The notes under the pieces are model-generated. The model was not told the origin of the DNA, made no database searches, and saw nothing but the letters and a program-made list of their open reading frames with translations. A stretch of DNA of 64,000 bases, taken from NCBI RefSeq assembly GCF_040932005.1, contig NZ_CP162414.1, positions 1,081,501-1,145,500 of the forward strand, in the 5' to 3' direction. Each line of letters starts with the position of its first letter. Within the stretch, counting starts at the first letter, position 1. Of this stretch, positions 34,131 through 43,902 are shown piece after piece. This DNA comes from Aestuariibius sp. HNIBRBA575. Lineage in GTDB: Bacteria; Pseudomonadota; Alphaproteobacteria; Rhodobacterales; Rhodobacteraceae. The position numbers and the translations under genes are program-made.

Positions 34131-34203
34131 GGAGGCGAGTACCGGAATCGAACCGGTGTACACGGATTTGCAATCCGCTGCGTCACCACTCCGCCAACTC
34201 GCC
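34130..34203 (-). tRNA. tRNA-Cys (GCA)
   Basis: Read on the minus strand, the acceptor arm GGCGAGT pairs with ACTCGCC, followed by discriminator T and an encoded CCA. The D arm region reads GCGGAGTGGTGACGC. The anticodon stem is GGA/TCC around loop TTGCAAA with anticodon GCA, and the T arm is CCGGT-TCGATTC-CGG. All four arms fold, so the tRNA appears intact. Its 3' end is the integration target of the element to its left. Confidence 0.96.
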
Positions 34204-34570
34204 TTTGTGGTGTGAATGTCGATGATTGTTCGGACATTCTGGCTGAACAATGTATGTTCGAGGCGCCTTATTGCCGTTTTCAGCAGGCTTGTCCAGCCCA
34301 CATTCGCAGATGAATTGCTTAATAACTTTAGCCTGCAAAACCGCGTTTTATCCCAATTTTTATGGGGCAATTGAGAGTGAGGCGGGGCAGGGCCGTGCCT
34401 GGATCATAACAAATAATGCGCGATTGTAGCGACGATCATTCGTTTGAGGGATGCAAGCCAACCGATTGTTTTTTTACAAATTCATCGGATGACCAATGGC
34501 GGCACATGACAAAAAGGGTTAACGTTTTCGCGAATTGTGTTTGTGACCAGCTGTATAGGATACCTGTTTT
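34204..34570. other. Gene-free spacer between tRNA-Cys and the RTX gene
   Basis: This must hold the tRNA promoter (minus strand, next to 34204) and the promoter of the RTX gene (plus strand). The second half is AT-rich. I see no gene, repeat or clear terminator in it. Confidence 0.5.
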
Positions 34571-36967
34571 ATGGCAACGTTTGATCTAAGTAATGCCGAC
34601 CGAGAAGTTGATTTTGGACAAATTGTTTTTAATGTTTTTAGTACGCATGCCGTTGAAAATGGGGGGGATTTTTCGTTTCTCAACCCAACATCGGTCGGTA
34701 GCGACGACATCGAAATATCTGGAACCGGATTGTCCTATGTGGGGGGCGGCGCGCCTTATACCGGGACCATAAATCGTATCGAAATTGAGCTGGATAATGT
34801 TTTTAACATAGATCTGCCTTTTCCAGATGTGGTGATCACAGGCCTGTCGGTCAATGCCAATTTGCTGCCCGGGGGCATAAACGCCGCAGGGAACCGCGCG
34901 TTTTACGCAGCAATCGCGGCGGGGTCTGATTCATTTGTGCTTGGAAACAACAATGATGTGACGTCCATCTTTGGTGATTTTGTCAGTGTCGAAATTGGCA
35001 CCAGCGTAACCACGCTTGCGGATACGTTTACCGGCGGCGGTGGGGCGCAACAGCGCGTTTATGGCGATGCCTTTCAGGTTCTCGACAATGGCACGTTGAC
35101 CGCGGGAAATGATGTATTTACCGGCACCTTTCAGAGCGTGTTTGGTGATGTCGGGGCACTCCGCAGCGGGGCTTCTTTGGATGGGGGCGATGATGTTTAC
35201 ACCGAAACACAAGCCCATAGCGGACCGACGACCGGTTCCTTTGTTGGGGATGTGTCCAGCCTAAGTGGTTCCGCCAGTTCAACGGGTGGGGCCGATACAT
35301 TTACCGGCGTTGTCGGGTCCAGTCGCGGATACTCCATTATGGGGGATGTCGGAACGGCGTCTTCTTCGACCTTTGTGGGTGGGGTTGATCGCATAACGCT
35401 AACAGCCGGAGGCAGCACCACTATTTTTGGGGACGCCAATAATGTTCAGTCCGGGTCGGTGTTTTCCGCAGCGGCCGACATTATTACCCTGCGCGGGGAT
35501 TCCACCGCAAGCGCAACAATATTTGGTGATATCAGTTATTTAGCGAGTTCTCAGGTGTTGAGCCTGGGAGGGGATACCATATCGGTTGCCGGGTCCGGAG
35601 GCGGGTCGATCTTTGCCGATATTCGCAATGTGAACAGTGCCGTTGGAATTGTTAATGCCGGTGATGATGTCATTACGATCGCCGCGGGAACCAGCACGTT
35701 TTGGGGGATTTATGCTGACGTTAGTTCGAGCGCCAGTTCGAACATCGTGGGGGGGGATGATGTCATCCGCGATTTGGGAAGCGTGTCGCGCGTTGTCGTT
35801 TTTGGCGACGCTAATTCGGTGTCGGGTACCAGCACGCTGACAGGGGGCGACGATTTGATGACCGCCCGCAGTGGAGCCACCGGAGCAAGCGTTTATTATG
35901 GTGACGCCAGTTCCATTGTCGGCGCGTCTAACTTTTATGGTGGGAATGACCGAATTTTTGGTGGTCGCGGCGACAATAACATCGTTGGGGACGCAAATTC
36001 AGTTGATACAACCGGGGCCACGACCATGGGCGCTGACAGATTGTTGGGGCGCGGCGGCAATGACATCATTGTGGGGGATGTAAGCGTTGCCCGCGGAACG
36101 ATTGTGGGCGGCAACGATAGTCTGTTTGGCGGGGCCGGTGGCGATACTCTGAATGGCGACGTGAACCAGATTCTGTCTGGTGGAACGCTAACCGGTGGCG
36201 ATGATTTCTTAGCCGGAGGCGGCGGGAATGACACCATAAACGGGGATGCGGCATCGTCGATTTCGGGCACTCTGATTGGGGGCGATGATACCATTCATGG
36301 TGGCGCTGGCGCCGATCTGATCTATGGGGATACCGGCAATGTTGGCATTGTCACTGGCGGTGACGATGTGCTGCTCGGCGGGGCAGGGAATGACCGTATT
36401 TACGGGGATTCGGTGAACGAAACCAACGTAACAGGTGGCAATGATTATCTGGGCGGTGGCGATGGTGGGGATTCGCTTTATGGCGGAGGCGGCAACGATA
36501 CGCTTTATGGACAGCGCGGGGCTGATCTGTTGTCAGGTGGTACCGGCAACGATCTGTTATTCGGCGGCGGCGCCAATGATCTGGTGGATGGCGGTACAGG
36601 GAATGACACTGTATTTGGCGGCCTTGGCAATGACGAGGTAAATGGCGACGCAGGTGCGGATGTGTTGTTTGGTGGACGCGGGCTTGATGAATTGACGGGG
36701 GGCGTGGGTAACGACACGCTAACCGGGGGCGGGGCGACGGATACCTTTGTCTTTGAGAATGGGCATGGCGTTGATCGCGTGATGGACTGGGATCAGTCGC
36801 AGGATCTGTTGGATCTGAGCGGGCTGACCGGCACCAACACGTTTTCGGATTGGACAGCAAACACCGCACAGGTTGGCGCAAATGTGGTCCTGACCAACGG
36901 GGCTGATGTGGTGGTGTTTGAGGGGGTGACCCTCGCGGACTTTGACAATAGTCACATGATTTTTTGA
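34571..36967 (+). CDS. Large RTX-type calcium-binding secreted protein
   Basis: The protein has 798 residues and no Sec signal. The first 170 residues are a separate beta-rich domain. From about 170 to 450 there are degenerate repeats of about 35-45 residues built on a G-G-D-D or G-A-D element plus a later I-x-G-D. From about 455 to 725 canonical RTX nonapeptides appear (G-G-G-G-N-D-T-L-Y-G, G-G-T-G-N-D-L-L-F-G and similar). The end, F-V-F-E-N-G-H-G-V-D-R-V-M-D-W-D, is the usual C-terminal module of type I secretion substrates. It should be exported without a periplasmic stage and fold on binding calcium. No ABC exporter or HlyD homologue is nearby. Runs of seven and eight G occur in the coding region. 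Confidence 0.9.
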   Translation: MATFDLSNADREVDFGQIVFNVFSTHAVENGGDFSFLNPTSVGSDDIEISGTGLSYVGGGAPYTGTINRIEIELDNVFNIDLPFPDVVITGLSVNANLLPGGINAAGNRAFYAAIAAGSDSFVLGNNNDVTSIFGDFVSVEIGTSVTTLADTFTGGGGAQQRVYGDAFQVLDNGTLTAGNDVFTGTFQSVFGDVGALRSGASLDGGDDVYTETQAHSGPTTGSFVGDVSSLSGSASSTGGADTFTGVVGSSRGYSIMGDVGTASSSTFVGGVDRITLTAGGSTTIFGDANNVQSGSVFSAAADIITLRGDSTASATIFGDISYLASSQVLSLGGDTISVAGSGGGSIFADIRNVNSAVGIVNAGDDVITIAAGTSTFWGIYADVSSSASSNIVGGDDVIRDLGSVSRVVVFGDANSVSGTSTLTGGDDLMTARSGATGASVYYGDASSIVGASNFYGGNDRIFGGRGDNNIVGDANSVDTTGATTMGADRLLGRGGNDIIVGDVSVARGTIVGGNDSLFGGAGGDTLNGDVNQILSGGTLTGGDDFLAGGGGNDTINGDAASSISGTLIGGDDTIHGGAGADLIYGDTGNVGIVTGGDDVLLGGAGNDRIYGDSVNETNVTGGNDYLGGGDGGDSLYGGGGNDTLYGQRGADLLSGGTGNDLLFGGGANDLVDGGTGNDTVFGGLGNDEVNGDAGADVLFGGRGLDELTGGVGNDTLTGGGATDTFVFENGHGVDRVMDWDQSQDLLDLSGLTGTNTFSDWTANTAQVGANVVLTNGADVVVFEGVTLADFDNSHMIF

Positions 36968-37157
36968 TCAGTTTGGCCTGAATATTTGAGGTAAAACAAA
37001 GCGCGGGTTTGGGGATTAGGCCGTCTGGGGCAGCCAATGACGGTGCAATTCATCAAATCCTGGGCATTTGCGGGGCAATGCGGCACGATCGACAGTTGCC
37101 CCGCATCCACCTTTGTGGCATCACAATAGATGATGAACTGAACGAAAGAGTTTAGCC

Positions 37158-37811
37158 GTGGCTGATTACCAAACCCGTCGCACAATGATGGTCGACACGC
37201 AGGTGCGTCCATCCGACGTCACCAAATTCCCGATCATTGACGCGATGCTGTCCGTTCCACGCGAATTATACGTGCCGTCCGACAAACGCGAAGCCGCGTA
37301 TATCGGTGAAAACGTTGATCTGGGTGATGGGCGCGTCGTGCTGGAACCCCGGACATTGGCAAAAATGTTGGACGGGTTGGATGTGCAACCGGATGAGGTG
37401 GTTTTGGATCTGGGCTGTGGTCTGGGTTATTCGACCGCTCTGTTGGCCAGCCTTTCTGAATTTGTTGTTGGCGTCGAAAGCGATTCTGAACGCGCCGAAG
37501 AAGGTCAGCAAATCCTGTCTGAACAGGGCGTGGATAATGCAGCTATCGTCGAAGGCGTGTTGGCCGAAGGCGCCGCCAAAAGTGGCCCCTATGATGTGAT
37601 CGTGCTGCAGGGCGCCGTCGAACATCTGCCGGATGCGATCCTGGAACAGCTCAAAGATGGCGGGCGGATTGCCTGTCTGTTTGCAGAGGGCGCGCTGGGC
37701 GTTGTGCGGATCGGCTATAAGCTGGATGGCGCGGTCACGTGGCGATATTCATTTAATGCGGGTGCGCCAGTGCTGCCCGGATTTGAAAAACATAGTGCAT
37801 TTATTCTCTGA
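37158..37811 (+). CDS. pcm: Protein-L-isoaspartate O-methyltransferase family protein
   Basis: The protein has 217 residues. The SAM-binding motif is V-V-L-D-L-G-C-G-L-G-Y-S-T near 82-94, followed by V-G-V-E-S-D acidic-loop residues and the post-I segment. The N-terminal D-T-Q-V-R-P-S-D-V-T and P-R-E-L-Y-V-P match the Rhodobacterales version of PCMT proteins. The enzyme methylates damaged aspartyl residues for repair; some members of this subgroup may have other substrates. It precedes tolC by about 60 bases, an arrangement I know from related genomes. Confidence 0.88.
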   Translation: MADYQTRRTMMVDTQVRPSDVTKFPIIDAMLSVPRELYVPSDKREAAYIGENVDLGDGRVVLEPRTLAKMLDGLDVQPDEVVLDLGCGLGYSTALLASLSEFVVGVESDSERAEEGQQILSEQGVDNAAIVEGVLAEGAAKSGPYDVIVLQGAVEHLPDAILEQLKDGGRIACLFAEGALGVVRIGYKLDGAVTWRYSFNAGAPVLPGFEKHSAFIL

Positions 37812-37873
37812 CCTCTTGTGCCGGGCCATCTGAGGCTTAGCTTTGGAGTTAAGATCTGGTGAAAGGGATTTTT

Positions 37874-39241
37874 ATGGGAATTCGTAGCTTGTGTGCCGTG
37901 GCGGCCATGACAATTGCAATGGGTGCCACCGGTTCGGCGCGGGCAGAAACGCTCGCGGATGCGTTGGCCTATACCTATGAACATTCCGGCCTGATCGAAC
38001 AGAACAGGGCCCTGTTACGCGCCGCAGACGAAGACGTGGCACAGGCCGTGGCGGATTTGTTGCCGGTTGTGAACTGGACCGCCAGCGCAGGTTACGCAAC
38101 CAACGTGACCGGGCGCAGCAATGACGCCTATGATTATGCGGCCTCTTTGTCGATCGTGGGGCAGTTGCTGCTTTATGATGGTGGCGTTTCTCAGGCCAGC
38201 ATCGATGCCCAAAAAGAAACCGTTCTGGCCACGCGTCAGCAATTGATTGGCGTTGAACAGCAGGCGCTGTTCCGCACAGTTGCCGCTTATATGGAAGTGC
38301 GCCGCCAAATCGCCTTTGTGGATTTGCGTCAAAACAACGTGCGCGTCATCACCCAAGAAGTGCGCGCCGCGAGGGATCGGTTTGACGTCGGCGAAGTGAC
38401 CCGAACAGATGTCGCCCTGGCCGAAGCACGCCTGGCAGCCGCCCGTTCCGCAGAGGCCGGCGCACAGGGTGCATTGACCCGCGCCAAAGAAGAATTCCGC
38501 GCCGCTGTTGGCCGCGCTCCGGGGCAATTGCAGCCCGCATCCGGCGCGACGATTTCACGATCCTTAGAGGATGCGCAAACCTTTGCGTTGCGGTCCCACC
38601 CCTCTTTGCGGGCCGCGCAGCACAGCGTCACCGCGACGGAATTGGCCATTCGCGCCGCAGAGGCATCGACCAATGCCACCGTTAACCTCGATGGTCGGCT
38701 GAGCGTTGATGAAAGTTTCAACGAAGCCCTGAGCGTCGGGATCAGCGCCGGTGGCCCGATCTATGCCGGTGGTGCCATCGCCAGCGCTGTGCGTCAGGCC
38801 TATGCACGCCGGGATTCGGCCCGCGCTGGTTTGCACATCGCCCAGCATGATATTCGCCAGAATGTCGCCAACGCCTATGCGATCCTTGGCGTATCCCGCG
38901 CCAGCCGCGAAGCCTTTGATCGCCAGGTCCGCGCCGCGCAAACCGCGTTTCGCGGTGTTCGCGAAGAGGCAACATTGGGATCACGCACCACATTGGATGT
39001 GCTTAACGCCGAACAGGAATTACTGGATGCGCGGGCCAATCTGATTTCCGCACAAGTGGATGAAATCATTGCCAGCTACACGGTTTTGTCGACTATGGGG
39101 CTTTTGACGGCGGATCATTTGAACCTGAATGTCGAATTGTATGACCCAACGGCCTATTACAATCTGGTCAAAGACAGCCCCGCCGCATTGTCCGATCAGG
39201 GGCGTGCGCTGGACCGGGTACTGCAAGCGATTGGCGATTAA
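37874..39241 (+). CDS. tolC: TolC-family outer-membrane efflux/secretion channel
   Basis: The protein has about 455 residues with a signal peptide (M-G-I-R-S-L-C ... S-A-R-A). Two OEP repeats are visible, with A-Y-T-Y-E-H-S-G-L-I-E-Q-N-R-A and later L-G-S-R-T-T-L-D-V-L-N-A-E-Q-E-L-L-D-A-R near 370-390, the classic TolC signature. TolC forms the outer-membrane duct for type I secretion and drug efflux and could serve the nearby RTX protein. The ATG at 37874 has AAAGGGA upstream; a GTG at 37859 is the alternative start. Confidence 0.92.
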   Translation: MGIRSLCAVAAMTIAMGATGSARAETLADALAYTYEHSGLIEQNRALLRAADEDVAQAVADLLPVVNWTASAGYATNVTGRSNDAYDYAASLSIVGQLLLYDGGVSQASIDAQKETVLATRQQLIGVEQQALFRTVAAYMEVRRQIAFVDLRQNNVRVITQEVRAARDRFDVGEVTRTDVALAEARLAAARSAEAGAQGALTRAKEEFRAAVGRAPGQLQPASGATISRSLEDAQTFALRSHPSLRAAQHSVTATELAIRAAEASTNATVNLDGRLSVDESFNEALSVGISAGGPIYAGGAIASAVRQAYARRDSARAGLHIAQHDIRQNVANAYAILGVSRASREAFDRQVRAAQTAFRGVREEATLGSRTTLDVLNAEQELLDARANLISAQVDEIIASYTVLSTMGLLTADHLNLNVELYDPTAYYNLVKDSPAALSDQGRALDRVLQAIGD

Positions 39242-39318
39242 GTTCAAATTCTGCGTATCGGTTGTTTGAACGCTTTGTGACAGCTACAATGCATCACGAG
39301 GCGAGAGCAGGTAATACT

Positions 39319-40431
39319 ATGTCAAATCCGGTATCCAACGTCGAAATCGAAGACGTCCTTTCATCTATTCGCAGGCTTGTGGCGCAGAGTGAGCCACAAG
39401 AGCAAGCGGTGAAAGAACCAGCAAAAGAAGCCTTGCCAAAGGATGGGGGCATGGATCGGCTGGTGCTGACCCCGGCATTCCGGGTGTTGGACCGTGAGGA
39501 TACGGATGCCGCATCGGATGCACAAACCCACGCCGAATCGCAGCCTGATTTCGCAGAGACAGATCATCAAGTCGATGCAGATACGGCGGAAATTGCGCAG
39601 GCTGCGCCAGAATCCTCTTCAGAACCCACATCAGAGACGAAAGATGTATTGTTAAATCTGGTGTCCGATACCGCCCCGGAACTAGCTGCAGCCACTGACA
39701 CAATGGCGGAGGATGCGCCATTAGAATTGTCTCAGGACGATCAGATCGCCGATGAGGCTACGCAGAATGGGGCGGATGATCCAGAAACTGCCCCTGTCGC
39801 AGAGCAGATCGAGCTGGATGACGCATATTCCAAAGCCGCGCAATCCGATCAGGCCCGCGCCGAAGTCATTTGGGAAAATGGCGAAGCTCATGTGGAAACG
39901 CTGAACGGACAGCGCGCGGATTTGATGGCAACCATCGCCGAATTAGAAGCCGCCGTCAGTTCGCAACCAGAAGAGTGGGAACCAGATGGCAGTGAAGCGC
40001 AGCCGGTTATGGATTGGAGCGCCACCCCTGACACAGAACGCCGCGCACCACGCCTGCATCTGAGTGTTGAAGACGCTGTGATGGCCGACGACACGCCCGT
40101 TGAAACCGCAGAAACGGCGTCAGAGGTTCACAATACAGCAGAGCCGTCGCTGGACGCGGCCGTAGCGGATGACACTGTGGTTGAGCTGCCCAAAGCTGCG
40201 GCGCCAGAGGCACAGGAACCGGTGGCAGATCTGCCAAATGATCAGGATTCTGATCTGGCGGCCTATCTGGACGGTGAAAACCTGATCGACGAAGAAGCGT
40301 TGCGCGACATGGTTGCTGAAATCGTTCGGAACGAATTGCAAGGTGTGCTGGGCGAACGGATCACCCGCAATGTGCGCAAATTGGTCCGCCGCGAGATTTA
40401 CCGCATTCTGTCCAGCCAAGACTTTGAATAA
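39319..40431 (+). CDS. PopZ-like (DUF2497) polar organising protein
   Basis: The protein has 370 residues from the ATG at 39319. The start carries E-I-E-D-V-L-S-S-I-R-R-L-V, the short N-terminal helix of the family. The long middle is acidic and disordered (rich in A, E, D, P and T). The end is the conserved helical module L-I-D-E-E-A-L-R-D-M-V-A-E-I-V-R-N-E-L and K-L-V-R-R-E-I-Y-R-I-L. PopZ builds a matrix at the cell pole that anchors the chromosome origin in alphaproteobacteria; whether the Rhodobacterales form does the same is not established here. Confidence 0.8.
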   Translation: MSNPVSNVEIEDVLSSIRRLVAQSEPQEQAVKEPAKEALPKDGGMDRLVLTPAFRVLDREDTDAASDAQTHAESQPDFAETDHQVDADTAEIAQAAPESSSEPTSETKDVLLNLVSDTAPELAAATDTMAEDAPLELSQDDQIADEATQNGADDPETAPVAEQIELDDAYSKAAQSDQARAEVIWENGEAHVETLNGQRADLMATIAELEAAVSSQPEEWEPDGSEAQPVMDWSATPDTERRAPRLHLSVEDAVMADDTPVETAETASEVHNTAEPSLDAAVADDTVVELPKAAAPEAQEPVADLPNDQDSDLAAYLDGENLIDEEALRDMVAEIVRNELQGVLGERITRNVRKLVRREIYRILSSQDFE

Positions 40432-40462
40432 TCTGGATTAATCGCCAAGAATATAGGTGATC

Positions 40463-41941
40463 CTAAGGTCCCTCTGTCGTGCTGGCCAGCGCCAACAGGC
40501 GATCCACATCCATGTGGGTTTCCAGATGCTGCGCCAACGCGTCCAGCGTGTCTTCTACCCCTTTCGAATAATCCAGTGGATCAACCTTTGCGCCCAATTC
40601 CGCCAAATAGGTCGCGCGAAATTCGTCTGATCCAAACAGCCCGTGCAGATAGCAGCCCCGCACATGCCCGTCAGCGCTGGCAGCGCCTTCGGTGCGCGCG
40701 CCAATATCCAACCAAGCGCGATCCCGGTCCGGCCCGTCGGTTTCGCCGATATGGATTTCGTAGCCTTCTACATCCGCACCCGTGGCGCGGTAGGTGGCCT
40801 TGGTCAGGGCCAGATGTTTCTGAGGCTTCATATTGGTGACCACGTCCAGATGGCCCAAACCGGCCACATCACAGGGCGCGCCTTCGATCCCGTCAGCATC
40901 AACAATGCGCTGCCCCAGCATCTGATAGCCGCCACAGATGCCCAGAACACGCCCACCACGGCGGATATGGGCATGTAGGTCCACATCCCAGCCTTGGGCA
41001 CGGAAATGGGCCAGATCAGCAATGGTGGATTTGGATCCGGGGATCAGGATCAGATCCGCATCACCGGGCAGGGCGCGCCCTGCCTCGATAATGTCCAGAC
41101 TGACGCATGGTTCGGCGGCCAGCGGATCAAGGTCATCGAAATTCGCGATCCGGTTCAGCCGAGGCACCACAATTTTCAGCGCCCCACCGGGACGGGATGC
41201 CACATCCATCACATCCTCGGCAGGCAACAGATGCGCACGATCAAACCACGGGATGATCCCAACGCCGTCCCAGCCGGTGTGATCGGCAATGACCTGCATT
41301 CCGGCGGTAAACAGGGTGGGGTCGCCGCGAAATTTATTCACGCCGAACGCTTTGATCCGATTGCGGTCGTTTTCTGACAGAACCGTATGGCTGCCCACCA
41401 GCTGCGCAATCACCCCACCACGGTCGATGTCACCGATCAAGGCCACGGGGATGTTGGCCGCCTCGGCAAAGCCCATATTGGCGATGTCTCCGGCGCGTAG
41501 GTTCACCTCAGCCGGGCTGCCTGCGCCTTCGACCAGCACCAGATCATAGGCGGCCCGTAACCGATCAAAGCTTTGCAACACAGGTGGCAGCAATTTGTGT
41601 TTGGTTTTGCCGTAATCCCGCGCCTTCATTGTGGCTTTGCGTTTGCCCTGCACGATCACCTGTGCGCCCAAATCGGATTCGGGTTTCAACAGGACCGGGT
41701 TCATGTCCACAACCGGATCAAGCCCACAGGCCCGCGCCTGCAACGCCTGAGCGCGGCCAATTTCGCCGCTATCCACCGTCACGGCGGCGTTGTTGGACAT
41801 GTTCTGGGGCTTAAACGGGGCCACACGCAGCCCACGATGCAACGCGGCCCGGCACAGGCCTGCCACCAACATGGATTTCCCCACATTGGACCCCGCACCC
41901 TGGATCATCAACGCGTTTGCTTGCATATGTGATTTGGCCAT
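40463..41941 (-). CDS. cobQ: Cobyric acid synthase CobQ
   Basis: The protein has about 492 residues from the ATG at 41941. The N-terminal half is the dethiobiotin-synthetase-like ATPase ([12 protein letters not shown] near 10-20, then [10 protein letters not shown]). The C-terminal half is a type I glutamine amidotransferase with [10 protein letters not shown] (nucleophile C) and the catalytic H near R-G-C-Y-L-H-G-L-F. It amidates adenosyl-cobyrinic acid a,c-diamide in B12 synthesis. No other cob genes are adjacent. The frame reads further upstream to 42154, but without similarity. Confidence 0.95.
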   Translation of the reverse strand: MAKSHMQANALMIQGAGSNVGKSMLVAGLCRAALHRGLRVAPFKPQNMSNNAAVTVDSGEIGRAQALQARACGLDPVVDMNPVLLKPESDLGAQVIVQGKRKATMKARDYGKTKHKLLPPVLQSFDRLRAAYDLVLVEGAGSPAEVNLRAGDIANMGFAEAANIPVALIGDIDRGGVIAQLVGSHTVLSENDRNRIKAFGVNKFRGDPTLFTAGMQVIADHTGWDGVGIIPWFDRAHLLPAEDVMDVASRPGGALKIVVPRLNRIANFDDLDPLAAEPCVSLDIIEAGRALPGDADLILIPGSKSTIADLAHFRAQGWDVDLHAHIRRGGRVLGICGGYQMLGQRIVDADGIEGAPCDVAGLGHLDVVTNMKPQKHLALTKATYRATGADVEGYEIHIGETDGPDRDRAWLDIGARTEGAASADGHVRGCYLHGLFGSDEFRATYLAELGAKVDPLDYSKGVEDTLDALAQHLETHMDVDRLLALASTTEGP

Positions 41942-42005
41942 TTCCAACCTCCGCCCTAGTGTTCTAGGAAGCCGCGAGGCGAAGGGAAACCATGAAAGCG
42001 ACCAA

Positions 42006-42578
42006 ATGAACACGCCAGCGCATTTGATTTTCGGCAAGGCGGCCTTTGCGCAGGAACAGGTGCGCGGCACCACGGCGGCGGCGTTGTCTGGCGCTTTGAT
42101 CCCGGACCTGTCGCTATATCTGCTGGTGGGCTGGCATTTTCTGATCCTGAACACACCTGCGGATGTGGTGTTTAACGACCTCTACTTTTCATCCTCATGG
42201 CAGGCGGTTTTTCGGATCGACAATTCTTTCTTGCTTTGGGGGATTGGGATCAGCTTTGCGATCTGGGCCAAACGGCCCATTTGGATCGCGTTATGTGGCG
42301 CGGCATTGCTGCATTTGGCGTTGGATTTCCCGCTGCATCATAATGACGGACGCGCGCATTTCTGGCCCATGTCGGATTGGATTTTTCAAAGCCCGGTCAG
42401 CTATTGGAACCGCAATCACCATGCCGGCATTGTCGGCCCAATCGAAGTGTCACTGGTGCTGGTTTGCAGTGTTTTGCTCTACCGTCGGTTTAAAAGCTGG
42501 ATCAAACGTGCGCTGGTGGGTTTGCTGTTGATGGCAGAGCTGGCCATCAGCAATCTGGGCCATATTTTGTTTGGCTAA
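42006..42578 (+). CDS. Integral membrane protein of unknown function, divergent from cobQ
   Basis: The protein has 190 residues from the ATG at 42006. At least four hydrophobic helices are visible (about 25-50, 72-85, 90-105 and 140-158). Between helices lies [18 protein letters not shown], a histidine- and aspartate-rich stretch reminiscent of membrane metal-dependent hydrolases, and Y-W-N-R-N-H-H-A. Similar proteins next to cobQ are often labelled cobalamin-related without evidence. A role in B12 metabolism is suggested only by position. Confidence 0.8.
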   Translation: MNTPAHLIFGKAAFAQEQVRGTTAAALSGALIPDLSLYLLVGWHFLILNTPADVVFNDLYFSSSWQAVFRIDNSFLLWGIGISFAIWAKRPIWIALCGAALLHLALDFPLHHNDGRAHFWPMSDWIFQSPVSYWNRNHHAGIVGPIEVSLVLVCSVLLYRRFKSWIKRALVGLLLMAELAISNLGHILFG

Positions 42579-42646
42579 AATTTAGGCACGGCACTGGGAC
42601 AGCATGGGGTTTGTCACGGGCCATCGCGTTTTGGGGGCGGAAAAGG

Positions 42647-42677
42647 AAAACGCGGCCCGAGCAGAGGGCCGCGTTTT
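42647..42677. terminator. Bidirectional terminator
   Basis: Perfect 12-base arms AAAACGCGGCCC (42647-42658) and GGGCCGCGTTTT (42666-42677) around a 7-base loop. A on one side and T on the other give a T-run in both directions. It separates the membrane protein gene (plus) from the convergent DUF6280 gene (minus). Confidence 0.88.
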
Positions 42678-42704
42678 CATCATTGGCAGACTTTTAAATC
42701 TGGA

Positions 42705-43031
42705 TCACGCAGCGCGTGCGGCCTCTGCTTCGGCGGCATTACGACGTTCGCTTTCTTCGCGCGACAGCGCAACAGAAGTCCGAACACCCTTACCAACAAA
42801 AGACATCAGCCCTTCGACAACCCGTTCGTTGGGATCAATCCCAGCGCAGGTCAGTACTTCGCGGCCATCACGTGACCGAGCCCAGCGTGCAATTTGCTCA
42901 GGACCGTTACCATACTTTTTATCGTCGGCAATGGCATCGTCCAAAGCGGCCAAAACAACGGCTGCAAATAATTTGCGCGCACGATTGCCTTGTTCGTTGT
43001 TATAGGCGCTACCATCGACAAAATCTCTCAT
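42705..43031 (-). CDS. Conserved Rhodobacterales protein (DUF6280-like)
   Basis: The protein has 108 residues, soluble and helical: M-R-D-F-V-D-G-S-A-Y-N-N-E-Q-G-N-R-A at the start and I-D-P-N-E-R-V-V-E-G-L near the end. I recall this family, conserved in roseobacters, as DUF6280; the number is from memory. Function unknown. It is divergent from efp, with a 228-base gap that should hold both promoters. Confidence 0.85.
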   Translation of the reverse strand: MRDFVDGSAYNNEQGNRARKLFAAVVLAALDDAIADDKKYGNGPEQIARWARSRDGREVLTCAGIDPNERVVEGLMSFVGKGVRTSVALSREESERRNAAEAEAARAA

Positions 43032-43259
43032 GAGAGGTCCTTTTTTATTTTTAGCACTTGTAGTTCCGGCGTGAGGGCGAATATGCCTATTTCCAGTTGA
43101 TTCGGGTGGCCTCTTTTGGAATGGCTGCCATGCGTTTGGTGCATGGCTGATTCAGGGGCGTTTCCGTATATAGGTAAGTTGCATTGGACCCATCCCCAAG
43201 ATATAGGGTTGGTTAAGCAAACAACAACCATTTGACATAATTCTGACACAAAGCGACCC

Positions 43260-43823
43260 ATGCCAAAAATTAACGGAAACGAAATTCGCCCCGGCAATGT
43301 GCTGGAACATAATGACGGTCTGTGGGCCGCTGTTAAAGTCGATCACGTAAAGCCCGGCAAAGGCGGGGCCTTTGCGCAGGTGGAAATGCGCAACCTGCGT
43401 AACGGGTCAAAACTGAACGAACGGTTCCGGTCCGCGGACAAGGTTGAACGCGTGCGTTTGGAACAGAAAGATCAGCAATTTCTCTATGAAAACGATGGGA
43501 TGCTGGTTTTTATGGACACCGAAACCTACGAACAGGTTGAGCTGCCAGCCGAGATTTTGGGCGACCGTCGTCCGTTCCTGCAGGACGGAATGACCATCGT
43601 GGTTGAGTTCCACGAAGAAGAGGCGCTGAGCGCGCAATTGCCACAAAAAGTGACCTGCAAGATCGTTGAAACCGAGCCTGTCGTCAAAGGTCAGACCGCG
43701 GCCAACAGCTTTAAGCCTGCGGTTTTGGACAATGGCGTGCGTGTCATGGTGCCACCTTTTGTGGGCCAAGATGAGATGATTGTCGTCAGTACGGAAACAA
43801 TGGAATATTCAGAACGCGCGTAA
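43260..43823 (+). CDS. efp: Translation elongation factor P
   Basis: The protein has 187 residues, the family's usual length. Lysine 34 in V-K-P-G-K-G-G-A-F is the position that is modified in many bacteria. The three beta-barrel domains are recognisable, with [10 protein letters not shown] and the C-terminal [15 protein letters not shown] relieves ribosome stalling at polyproline stretches. A strong terminator follows at 43857. Confidence 0.97.
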   Translation: MPKINGNEIRPGNVLEHNDGLWAAVKVDHVKPGKGGAFAQVEMRNLRNGSKLNERFRSADKVERVRLEQKDQQFLYENDGMLVFMDTETYEQVELPAEILGDRRPFLQDGMTIVVEFHEEEALSAQLPQKVTCKIVETEPVVKGQTAANSFKPAVLDNGVRVMVPPFVGQDEMIVVSTETMEYSERA

Positions 43824-43856
43824 TGCGCGTCGGATGTTTACGATTTAACGACGTTG

Positions 43857-43880
43857 AGCCCCGCCACTGGCGGGGCTTTT
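43857..43880 (+). terminator. Rho-independent terminator of efp
   Basis: AGCCCCGCC-ACT-GGCGGGGCT, a perfect 9-base stem with a 3-base loop, ends in TTTT. It lies 34 bases after the efp stop, and downstream genes are on the other strand. Confidence 0.9.
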
Positions 43881-43902
43881 GATTTTTGGTTTAATAAAAT
43901 TT

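Larger units (their letters stand above)
1..34133. mobile_element. Integrative and conjugative element (right part), integrated at tRNA-Cys
   Basis: The segment carries a tyrosine integrase next to the 3' end of a tRNA-Cys gene, a relaxase, a coupling protein, a full VirB-type secretion operon, an anti-restriction gene and defence-like cargo. To the right of the tRNA the content becomes ordinary chromosomal housekeeping genes. I see no replication or partition genes, so an integrated element fits better than a plasmid. I found no second copy of the tRNA 3' end in the window, so the left boundary must lie upstream of base 1. The right boundary is set at the discriminator base of the tRNA by analogy with known tRNA-targeting integrases; the exact crossover is inferred. 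Confidence 0.85.

Noticed and set aside
34960..36800. Possible CRISPR-like tandem repeats
   Set aside because: The repeats are in frame and code for RTX glycine-aspartate motifs. There are no spacers or cas genes.
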